Shown piece after piece: positions 15,670 to 22,832 of a stretch of DNA of 34,839 nt. Within the stretch, counting starts at the first letter, position 1. Every line of letters begins with the position of its first letter. The stretch comes from CAZMGG01 sp964565715 (GTDB taxonomy: Bacteria > Planctomycetota > UBA1135 > UBA2386): assembly GCA_964565715.1 (NCBI GenBank), contig CAZMGG010000051.1:1-34839 (forward strand). The letters run 5' to 3'. The notes beneath the pieces are model-generated. The model ran no database searches, was not told the DNA's origin, and saw nothing but the letters and a program-made list of their open reading frames with translations. The position numbers and the translations under genes are program-made.

Positions 15670-16092
15670 TCAGCGGCCAGGAACGTCCGTGCGGTATTGG
15701 ACGGTCATCAGGGTGATGCCCTCCGTGCGACGGATCGTGTAATCGGCGCGATAGCGGCCGCGCGTGAAGAGGAGGCGCCGGGTGAACCGGTCGGGGGTCT
15801 CGTCGGCCTTCAGCTCCCAGGCGTGCTGGGGCATCCGTTCGAGCACGTAGGCCGTGGCGTCCTCGACCCGGCCGAGGCCGGTGTAGGTGAAGTCGCCGTA
15901 GCGCCAGCCGCCCTCCTCGACCGAGGCGCTCTGGTGCTGGTCGACCTTGAGGGTCATCCCCGCCGGCACCACGACGTCCTGGAACTGGATGGCCCGGACG
16001 CCCATGTCATCGGACGGGGCGTTCGGGCTGTTCTTGCAGGACGAAAGCAGGGCGAGAAGGGTGGCCGCGAAGGCGGCCAGGAACCGCTTCAT
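15670..16092 (-). CDS. Uncharacterised small lipoprotein
   Basis: A 140-residue protein with a type II signal peptide (MKRFLAAFAATLLALLSSC, lipobox Cys19). The mature part carries a repeated hydrophobic-strand pattern: VVVPAGMTLK, GGWRYGDFTYTG, and RRLLFTRGRYRADYTIRRT. Residue spacing suggests a compact beta-rich domain. I do not recognise the family with certainty. It is the first gene of a minus-strand pair with the cyclophilin-like gene (25-base gap), so the two exported proteins may be made together. The start ATG at 16092 follows a short purine-rich stretch (CAAGAACTCCC on that strand) rather than a strong ribosome site. Confidence 0.7.
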   Translation of the reverse strand: MKRFLAAFAATLLALLSSCKNSPNAPSDDMGVRAIQFQDVVVPAGMTLKVDQHQSASVEEGGWRYGDFTYTGLGRVEDATAYVLERMPQHAWELKADETPDRFTRRLLFTRGRYRADYTIRRTEGITLMTVQYRTDVPGR

Positions 16093-16179
16093 GGGAGTTC
16101 TTGGCGTTGGGGGCTGGGGGAAGGGCCGAGAAACGCGGGAGTCTAGCCATGGCGCACGGCGCCCGCAATGCAGCGGGCA

Positions 16180-16207
16180 TTGCCACCGGCCGGACTCGCC
16201 TTAGACT
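16180..16207 (+). promoter_or_regulatory. Candidate sigma-70 promoter for the HNH gene
   Basis: TTGCCA (16180-16185) and TAGACT (16202-16207) are separated by 16 bases, matching the consensus at five and four positions. Its -35 overlaps the right arm of an inverted repeat GCAATGC-N5-GCATTGC (16165-16183), which could be an operator. Transcription would begin near 16214. Confidence 0.4.
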
Positions 16208-16222
16208 CTCGCCGCACTGTCC

Positions 16223-16263
16223 GGCCGGGGCGCTCGACCCGGCCCCGTGGCGCCACCACGGGG
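16223..16263 (+). promoter_or_regulatory. Overlapping inverted repeats in the 5' leader of the HNH gene
   Basis: GGCCGGG (16223-16229) pairs with CCCGGCC (16238-16244), and CCCCGTGG (16243-16250) pairs with CCACGGGG (16256-16263). The two hairpins share bases 16243-16244 and cannot both be fully formed, an arrangement that could switch. High GC makes chance hairpins common, so the evidence is modest. Confidence 0.35.
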
Positions 16264-16290
16264 ACCCGGCCCGGGAGGTCGACGAAACGG

Positions 16291-16911
16291 ATGGAGACTA
16301 CCGAGCCAGCCAGGCGAGCCGCCATGCTCGAGCGCCCGACGCTCGTGCTGAACCGGTCCTGGCTGCCCGTGCACGTCACCTCGGTCGGGCGCGCCCTGTG
16401 CATGGTCTACCGCAAGGTGGCCCGGGTCGTGTGCACCGAGACCCTGGCGACCCACGACCTGCGCGAGTGGATCGAGCGCCAGGACGCCCTGGCGCGGGCA
16501 TTCATCCGTACTCCTTCTGTCCGCATCCCCGTGCCCGAGGTCGTCGTGCTGGTCACCTACAACCGCATGCCGAATCACGACGCGCCGTTCACCCGCCGCA
16601 ACCTGTTCCTGCGCGACGAGTACACCTGCCAGTACTGCGGCACGCGCTGCGCCTCGGACCGGCTGAGCATCGATCACGTGCTGCCGCGCTCCCGCGGCGG
16701 CGCCACCTCGTGGGACAACTGCGTGCTGGCCTGCGTGGCCTGCAACGCGCGCAAGGCCGACCAGACCCTCAAGGAGGCGGGGTTGCGCCTGCTGCGCGCG
16801 CCGAGCCGGCCCCGCTGGACCCCGTACCTCACCCTGCGGCCGCACCAGCGGCTCGATTCCTGGCACCGCTTCGCCGCCGACGGCAACCGGCGGGCCTCGC
16901 ACGGTTCCTGA
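16291..16911 (+). CDS. HNH endonuclease-family protein
   Basis: The 206-residue protein has an N-terminal domain (LERPTLVLNRSWLPVHVTSVGRAL) typical of a widespread group of stand-alone bacterial HNH proteins, followed by a zinc-supported HNH nuclease fold. The metal cysteines are Cys113 and Cys116 (CQYC) and Cys148 and Cys151 (CVAC), the catalytic His is His129 in IDHVLPRSRGG, and Asn152 follows CVAC. All key residues are present, so nuclease activity is plausible. The biological role of this group is not settled; it is not next to any restriction or phage gene here. I used the ATG at 16291, 12 bases after GGGAGG; an internal ATG at 16324 is a good alternative that starts just before LERP. 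Confidence 0.83.
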   Translation: METTEPARRAAMLERPTLVLNRSWLPVHVTSVGRALCMVYRKVARVVCTETLATHDLREWIERQDALARAFIRTPSVRIPVPEVVVLVTYNRMPNHDAPFTRRNLFLRDEYTCQYCGTRCASDRLSIDHVLPRSRGGATSWDNCVLACVACNARKADQTLKEAGLRLLRAPSRPRWTPYLTLRPHQRLDSWHRFAADGNRRASHGS

Positions 16912-17003
16912 AGGCGCCGCAGCGCGGCGGTTGGATCTGGTGCGGGCGCCGGCCGCCCCCGGGCCGTAACATGCCCCGCCCGCTGCTTCCCGGAGTTCCA
17001 CCG

Positions 17004-18377
17004 ATGAATCGACTGCTCACCGCCCTTGCCTGCCTCTCCCTGACGCTGCCCGTCCTGGCCCAGTCGCCGGCCCAGCTCCGCGGCGAGCTGCGCAGCAAGG
17101 AGTCGGCGGCCAAGGGCGATCCGGACAAGCTGTTCGAGATCGCGAAGTGGGCGCAGGAGGTGGGCCTCGCCGCCGAGACCAAGCGCATCCTGCAGGCCGT
17201 GCTGAAGACCAAGCCCGATCACGAGGGCGCCAACCTCGCGCTGGGCAACGTGCTGTGGGAGGGCAAGTGGCTGCCGGCCAAGGAGGCCGACGCCCTGCGC
17301 AAGAAGGCCCTCGAGGCCGAGTTCAAGGAGAAGGGCATGGTCGAGGTGGCCGGCGTGTGGGTCGAGAAGGACCACGTCGCCGACGCCAAGAAGGGCGTGT
17401 TCCACTTCGGCGACGAACTCGTCACCAAGGACGATCTGGTGGCCCTGCAGTCCGGCAAGGTGCGCCATCCGGTGACCGGCCAGATGATCGACGCCGCCGA
17501 CCAGGAGAAGGCGCAGACCATGTTCGCGATCGGCACCGAGAACCGCTGGGTCGACGAGAAGGAGGCCGATCGCTACCACGCCGACCCGGGCCGTCCCTGG
17601 GTCATCCGCACCGCCTACGCGACCATGGTGACGACCCTGCCGATCGGCAAGCAGATGCAGCCGAAGAACGAGATCGACGCTGGCTTCGAGTCGGTGAAGG
17701 GCTGGAACCACTTCCTCGGCGCCGTGCCGGGCCCGGCGTTCCGCCCCGTGGTGGTCATCGCCGAGACCGAGGACGACTACAAGCGCTGGGGCAACGCCAT
17801 CGGCGACGGCTCGTCGGCCTACGGCGCCTTCCTCGGCACCGGGGAGCGGCTGGTGGAGATCCCGGGCCTGTCGTCGCCGACGGTGGTGGCGGTGTGCCAC
17901 TGGCACAAGGACTGGGGGCCGTACTGGGCCCGGCACGCGATCGGTCTCGCCTACGCCCGGGCGATCCTGGCCGAGGCCCAGGTCGAGACGGTGCCGCAGT
18001 GGTTCCTGCAGGGCTTCGGCTCGCTGCCCAGCCGCCACAAGGACGCGTACCTCGCCGGCTACTTCGGCGAACTGCACGTGCAGAAGGGCGGCGTGAAGGA
18101 CCTGAAGGCCTGGTTCTCCTCGTTCCAGATCAGCGGCGAACTGGAGCCCAAGGCGATCGACGCCAACATCTACCAGGCGGGTCTCGTGCTCTCCTTCGCG
18201 GTGAAGGGCGGCGACGCCAAGGTCACCGATGCGATGATGGAGGTGAGCCAGCAGATCGCCGCCGGCAAGGGCAAGGGTCTCGACAAGGCCATCGACAAGC
18301 TCGCCCGGCTGATCGCCGAGCGTGAGGACGCGGTGAAGGCCTACCTGCAGAAGGTCGTGGCCGCCAAGGGCCGCTGA
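17004..18377 (+). CDS. Secreted protein resembling an inactivated gluzincin peptidase
   Basis: The 457-residue protein has a signal peptide (MNRLLTALACLSLTLPVLAQ), an N-terminal helical, TPR-like region (about 25-90, with LGNVLWEGKWLPAKEA), a charged central region, and a C-terminal part that lines up with peptidase MA-like proteins. Around His311 it reads ARHAIGLAYA where an active enzyme has HExxH, and at about 332-337 VPQWFLQG where the usual motif is P-W-F/L-x-E-G, so Glu is replaced by Gln336. Two of three zinc ligands and the catalytic Glu are therefore missing. The same region in the active relative at 25725-26663 has HEVVH and VPRWFHEG with nearly identical spacing. It starts 92 bases after the HNH gene. 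A binding role in the periplasm or at the surface is inferred. Confidence 0.68.
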   Translation: MNRLLTALACLSLTLPVLAQSPAQLRGELRSKESAAKGDPDKLFEIAKWAQEVGLAAETKRILQAVLKTKPDHEGANLALGNVLWEGKWLPAKEADALRKKALEAEFKEKGMVEVAGVWVEKDHVADAKKGVFHFGDELVTKDDLVALQSGKVRHPVTGQMIDAADQEKAQTMFAIGTENRWVDEKEADRYHADPGRPWVIRTAYATMVTTLPIGKQMQPKNEIDAGFESVKGWNHFLGAVPGPAFRPVVVIAETEDDYKRWGNAIGDGSSAYGAFLGTGERLVEIPGLSSPTVVAVCHWHKDWGPYWARHAIGLAYARAILAEAQVETVPQWFLQGFGSLPSRHKDAYLAGYFGELHVQKGGVKDLKAWFSSFQISGELEPKAIDANIYQAGLVLSFAVKGGDAKVTDAMMEVSQQIAAGKGKGLDKAIDKLARLIAEREDAVKAYLQKVVAAKGR

Positions 18378-18392
18378 GGCGAGGTCACCGAC

Positions 18393-18418
18393 AGGTGGGC
18401 CGGTGCCGCCGGCCACCT
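18393..18418 (+). terminator. Possible terminator hairpin after the pseudo-peptidase gene
   Basis: AGGTGGGCCGG (18393-18403) pairs with CCGGCCACCT (18409-18418) with one bulged G and a 5-base loop. Only TTC follows, so it lacks a proper T-run. It lies 15 bases after the stop and 75 bases before the next start. Confidence 0.35.
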
Positions 18419-18493
18419 TCCGCCGGCGCACCCGCCCGACCGCCCGGCCCCGGGAGCCACGATCGAACACAAAATCATATCCGACAGACACTT

Positions 18494-20371
18494 ATGACGA
18501 CCAAGCAGCTGTTCTCCCCAGTTCTCATGGCGGCGGCCCTCGCGGCTCTGCCCCTCACCGCGCAGAGCTCGATCCTGCCCTACCTGCCGAAGGACACCAT
18601 GATGGTGGTGGAGGCGCCGGACCTCGCCGGCTCGATGGCCGACTTCGGCAAGATGCCGCTGGCCAAGATCTGGCACGAGGAGGAGGTCCAGCAGTTCGTC
18701 CAGGACCTGGTCGACATGGGCAAGGGCCAGTTCGACCGGCACTTCAAGCAGCTGAAGGAGATGCACGCCCAGGGCGCCTTCCCGGTGGACCCGGACAAGC
18801 TGATGGCCCTGCGGGTGCAGAGCCTGACCTTCGCGATCACCAAGCTCGACCTGGTCATGGGCAAGTACCAGCCCGAGCCCTCGATCGGCATGGTGGTCTG
18901 GCTCGACTTCGGCGACTCGGCCAAGGAGTGGTTCGGCCTCGTGCAGATGGGCCTCGGCATGCTCGAGCAGCAGGCGGGCGCCAACGTCGCGCGGACCGAT
19001 TCCAAGGTCGGTGATGCCACCGTGGTCAACCTGGCCCCGACCCGCGCCAATGCGCCGCCGATGAGCCTGTGTGTCGCCATGCAGGGCAACGGGCTGCTGA
19101 TCGGCACCCTGGAGAGCGAGGTCAAGGCCATCCTGACCAGCCTGCAGGCCGGCACGCCGGTGCTGTCGACCACCGACGACTTCAAGGCGAGCGCCGCGAC
19201 GCTGGACGCCCAGGGCAGCGAGATGCGCATGTTCATGCGCATGGGCCCCGGTCTCGACTTCGCGATGAAGGCGCTCGGGATGGCGGCGCAGATGGAGCCC
19301 GACTTCCCGGTGGATCCCGACGGCATCGGCCGGGCGATCGACGCGCTCGGGCTGCGCGGCATCAAGTCGATGGGCGCGACCTCGACCTACGAGAACGGCA
19401 TGAGCGTGAGCCGCAGCTACACCGTGGCGCCGGCGCCCGAGCGGCGCGGGCTCACCGCCACCAGCAACAAGAACCTCGACACCGGCTTCCTGAAGTGGGT
19501 GCCGAAGGAGGCGGTGAGCTTCGGCGCGTCCACCATGGAACCGATGGGCATCTACGACGCCCTGGCCAACGCCCTGAAGGCCTACGACCCCAACTTCGCC
19601 GAGATGGCGCTGGGCCAGCTCGCCGAGATGGAGAAGCAGGTCGGCTTCACCCTGCGCGACGACCTGTTCGGCTCGATGGGCGACGGCTACGCCTGGTGGA
19701 TGATGCCGATGGGCACCATCACCGCCCCGCCGGAGGCCGCGCTGGTCGTCAAGGTGAAGGATCAGGAGCGCCTGGTGAAGGTCCTGAAGAGCCTGTCGGC
19801 GATGACCGACGGCATGGTCGAGATCGAGGAGGGCGAGAAGCGCGGCATCAAGGCCTTCCAGATCCGCGTCAACGCCGATCCGAGCGGCGGCATGGGCGTC
19901 AACCCGTTCGACATCCTCAGCCCGACGTTCTCGTTCCACGACGGCTACCTGGTGGCGGGCTTCTCGCCGAGCGACGTCAAGCGCGTCATCGACCGCATGG
20001 GCCGCGAGGACGACCCGAAGGGCGACATCCGCGGCAACAAGGAGTTCGCGCCCTACCTGGCCAAGCTGCCCGCCGAGATGCAGAGCCTGTCCTTCACCGA
20101 CTGGAAGGCGCAGTTCGAGGGCATCTACCAGATGATCACCGGCGTGCTGGCCTTCGTGCCGGTGAGCGAGGAGATCCCGCTGGACATGTCGCTGTTGCCG
20201 GAGAGCAACACCATCACCAAGCACCTGTTCGGCTCGATCACCTACACCCAGGTCGACGCCAATGGCTTCACCGCCACGTCGATGGGGCCGTTCGGGCCCG
20301 AGGTCCTTGCCATCATCGGTGCGGCGATCGGCGCCGGTGCCGGCGTGGCCGCGACCCGTCGCGGCTTCTGA
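18494..20371 (+). CDS. Secreted protein of a DUF3352-like type, C-terminal hydrophobic tail
   Basis: The 625-residue protein has a signal peptide (to about TAQS, residue 25) and begins its mature part with SSILPYLPKDTMMVVEAPDL, the phrase typical of DUF3352-like exported proteins, in which two-layer alpha/beta modules repeat. Phrases such as GFTLRDDLFGSMGDGYAWW and SFHDGYLVAGFSPSDVKRVIDR occur at the expected places. No catalytic motif is visible. The C-terminus is a Gly/Ala-rich hydrophobic helix (LAIIGAAIGAGAGVAATRRGF) followed by RRGF, which could be a membrane anchor or sorting tail. Just upstream the sequence becomes AT-rich (AACACAAAATCATATCC), a likely promoter -10 area very near the start codon; no Shine-Dalgarno is visible. 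PIG-L follows after only four bases. Confidence 0.68.
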   Translation: MTTKQLFSPVLMAAALAALPLTAQSSILPYLPKDTMMVVEAPDLAGSMADFGKMPLAKIWHEEEVQQFVQDLVDMGKGQFDRHFKQLKEMHAQGAFPVDPDKLMALRVQSLTFAITKLDLVMGKYQPEPSIGMVVWLDFGDSAKEWFGLVQMGLGMLEQQAGANVARTDSKVGDATVVNLAPTRANAPPMSLCVAMQGNGLLIGTLESEVKAILTSLQAGTPVLSTTDDFKASAATLDAQGSEMRMFMRMGPGLDFAMKALGMAAQMEPDFPVDPDGIGRAIDALGLRGIKSMGATSTYENGMSVSRSYTVAPAPERRGLTATSNKNLDTGFLKWVPKEAVSFGASTMEPMGIYDALANALKAYDPNFAEMALGQLAEMEKQVGFTLRDDLFGSMGDGYAWWMMPMGTITAPPEAALVVKVKDQERLVKVLKSLSAMTDGMVEIEEGEKRGIKAFQIRVNADPSGGMGVNPFDILSPTFSFHDGYLVAGFSPSDVKRVIDRMGREDDPKGDIRGNKEFAPYLAKLPAEMQSLSFTDWKAQFEGIYQMITGVLAFVPVSEEIPLDMSLLPESNTITKHLFGSITYTQVDANGFTATSMGPFGPEVLAIIGAAIGAGAGVAATRRGF

Positions 20372-20375
20372 GCCA

Positions 20376-22829
20376 ATGATCGGAGCGGCTGCATCGTCAG
20401 CCATCGCCCACGCCCTGGAGCGCCCCGCGCGCTCCGGGGCGCTGTCGTTCCTGGGCGCGACCCTGGCGCTCGTTGCCGGCGCCGCCCCGGCCCAGCACCT
20501 CTCGGAGCTGCAGGGCCGCAGCAGGGGCGGCGCCGTCGAACTGCACCAGGCGGTGCTCGACGCCCGCAACGACGCGCTGGCGCTCCTGGTCGCCTCGCAC
20601 CCCGACGACCGCTACGTCCTGCCGGCCGCGCTCCTGCGCCACCGCCATGGCATGCGCGTGGCCGTCCTCCTGGCGACCCGCGGCGGTGGCGGTCAGAACA
20701 GCCGTGGCCCCGAGACCGGTGACGCGCTCGAACGCATCCGCACCCTCGAGACCGAGGCCGGCTGTTCCCTTCTCGGCGCCGACGTGTGGTACCTCAACCG
20801 GCCCGACGGCGGCTACCGCCGCACCGCCGAGGAGACCTACGGCGAGTGGGGGAAGGCGGGCACCGAGGCCGACCTGGTCCGCCTCCTGCGCACCATCCGC
20901 CCGGACCTCGTCCTCACCACCCATCACGCCGAGGAGAACCACGGCCACGACCTCGCCCTGGTCGAACTGCTGCGCAACGCAGTGGCCCGGGCCGCCGACC
21001 CCGCGGTGACCAGCGGCGACCTGCCGCCCCATCGCGTCCCGCGGTTCGCCATGGGCGCCACCAGCAGCCCACCGCCCGACGCCCTGCGCCTGCCGTTCGA
21101 GGTGGTCGATCCGGTCCGCGGCGTGACCTTCCGTCGCCTCGCCTACGACGTCATCGCCCGAACCCACCCCAGCGCCGGCCCCCTCGGCCCGATGGAACAA
21201 CTCTACGAGGCAGAGTTGCGGCTGGTGCCGGGCCTCCCCGGCACCTCGCTCGGCGCCGATCTGGCCGCCGGCCTGCCGAGCCTCTGCGACGAAGGCCGCT
21301 GGCCGGGCTCCGGCTCGCCGGCGGCCTTCCGCACCCGCGTCGAACGCGACCTTCCCGCCGCCCTGCAGGACCCGGAGACCCTGGTGACCGTGGCCCTGGC
21401 CGCCCTGCGTGATCTGGATGCCCTTCCCACCTCCGGCGATGCCGACACCCAGCGCCGACTGCACCGGCGCATCGAGGCCCTGGAACGGGTCGTGCGGATC
21501 GGCTGCGGCGTGCAGGTCGAGGTCGACGCCGAACCCGGCGCCGTCGCCGTCCCAGGCGAGCCCCTCCACCTCGCCCTCCGCATCCACAATGCCGACGTCC
21601 GCGAGCTCACCGACGTCCGGATCGAGGCCCTCAGCGGTGGCACCATCGACATCAATGTGGCGCCCGGCGAGCCCGTCACCGGCGTGCCCCGGACCAGCAC
21701 CATGCACGCCAGCCTGGCCCTCACCGTCCCCCGCGACGCGCTGCGCGCCGACGGCCCGGGCCCGTTCGCGCGGGACCGCTACACGCCGCCCATCCGCCTG
21801 CGCGTGCTCTTCGCCATCGACGGCCGCGCCATCCCGGTGCCCATCGACGTGCCCGTCGACCTCCGGCCGCCCCTCGAGGTCGAGGTCGTGCCGCCGATGC
21901 TGCTCCTGCCCAACCACCGCGAGTCCCTGCAGTTCACCGTCGTCGTCCAGCGCAACTCGCAGTTCCCCATCGACGACACCGTCGAGGTGCTTGGCCCGGC
22001 GGGCTACGTCGTCGAGGGCAACCGCCGTCGCGTCGAACTCCGCCTCACCCGCGGCGACAGCCTCGCCTTCGCCCTCCGTGCCCCCGCCGGCCGCAAGTCC
22101 GGCGTCGACGTCCTGCGCATCCGCGTCGCCGACCAGCGCATCGCCCTGCCCGTGCATCGGGTCGACGTCACCATCGATCCTCAGCTCCGCGTCGGCCTCG
22201 TCCGCGGCAGGGACGACACCCTGGTGTCCGTCCTCGGCATCGGCGGCCTCGGCCTGCGCTGGTCCGAACTCAGCGACGCCGACCTCGCCGTCCGCGACCT
22301 GGCCGACTTCGACACCATCGTCATCGACATCCGCGCCCTGCGCGACCGCCCGCGCGCCCACCGCCAGTTCCGCCGCCTGCTCGACTTCGCCAGCCGCCCC
22401 GGCCGCCGCCTCGTGGTCTTCTACCACAAGGACACCGAGTACCACCCGCCCGGCGAAGGCTTCGTCGGCGCGCCCTTCCAGCCCTTCCAGATCGGCCGCG
22501 GCCGCGTCACCCGGCCCGACGCGCCGGTCCGGCTCCTCCTGCCCGACCACGTCCTGCTGACCCGCCCCAACCGCCTGCTGGCCAGCGACTGGGATGCCTG
22601 GGAGCAGGAGCGCGGCCTCTACTTCCCCAGCGTCTACGCCGACCAGTACCAGGCGCCGATCGAGATCGCCGATCCGGGCCAGCCGCCGGAGCGCAGTGCC
22701 CTGCTCTACGCCCGCACCGGCGACGGCGAGTTCGTCTACTGCGCCCTCTCCCTCTACCGCCAGCTCAAGAAGCTGCACGACGGCAGCGTACGCCTCCTGG
22801 CCAACCTGCTCACGCCGACGCCGAAGTGA
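20376..22829 (+). CDS. Secreted PIG-L family deacetylase fused to a C-terminal amidotransferase-like domain
   Basis: The 817-residue protein starts with a signal peptide (about 22-40, ending APAQH). Residues 65-330 form a PIG-L/LmbE zinc deacetylase domain: ASHPDDR at 73-79 (His75 and Asp78 as zinc ligands, Asp77 as base), GGGGQN, and TTHHAEENHGHD at 181-192 containing the second histidine group. The family motif is HPDDE; Glu is Arg79 here. Residues about 340-600 look like beta-sandwich repeats (for example LHLALRIHNADVRELTDV). From about 610 a class I amidotransferase/ThuA-like fold appears (DFDTIVIDIRAL, GRRLVVFYHK). PIG-L enzymes remove N-acetyl groups from sugars, and similar exported fusions are common in Planctomycetota and Bacteroidota. 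It converges with the repeat protein gene with three bases between stops. Confidence 0.8.
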   Translation: MIGAAASSAIAHALERPARSGALSFLGATLALVAGAAPAQHLSELQGRSRGGAVELHQAVLDARNDALALLVASHPDDRYVLPAALLRHRHGMRVAVLLATRGGGGQNSRGPETGDALERIRTLETEAGCSLLGADVWYLNRPDGGYRRTAEETYGEWGKAGTEADLVRLLRTIRPDLVLTTHHAEENHGHDLALVELLRNAVARAADPAVTSGDLPPHRVPRFAMGATSSPPPDALRLPFEVVDPVRGVTFRRLAYDVIARTHPSAGPLGPMEQLYEAELRLVPGLPGTSLGADLAAGLPSLCDEGRWPGSGSPAAFRTRVERDLPAALQDPETLVTVALAALRDLDALPTSGDADTQRRLHRRIEALERVVRIGCGVQVEVDAEPGAVAVPGEPLHLALRIHNADVRELTDVRIEALSGGTIDINVAPGEPVTGVPRTSTMHASLALTVPRDALRADGPGPFARDRYTPPIRLRVLFAIDGRAIPVPIDVPVDLRPPLEVEVVPPMLLLPNHRESLQFTVVVQRNSQFPIDDTVEVLGPAGYVVEGNRRRVELRLTRGDSLAFALRAPAGRKSGVDVLRIRVADQRIALPVHRVDVTIDPQLRVGLVRGRDDTLVSVLGIGGLGLRWSELSDADLAVRDLADFDTIVIDIRALRDRPRAHRQFRRLLDFASRPGRRLVVFYHKDTEYHPPGEGFVGAPFQPFQIGRGRVTRPDAPVRLLLPDHVLLTRPNRLLASDWDAWEQERGLYFPSVYADQYQAPIEIADPGQPPERSALLYARTGDGEFVYCALSLYRQLKKLHDGSVRLLANLLTPTPK

Positions 22830-22832
22830 CGC

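Noticed and set aside
20397..22778. Open frame of 793 codons opposite the PIG-L gene
   Set aside because: Product is Gly/Ala/Val/Arg-rich without motifs, and the opposite strand has the HPDD and HHxxxNHxHD motifs.
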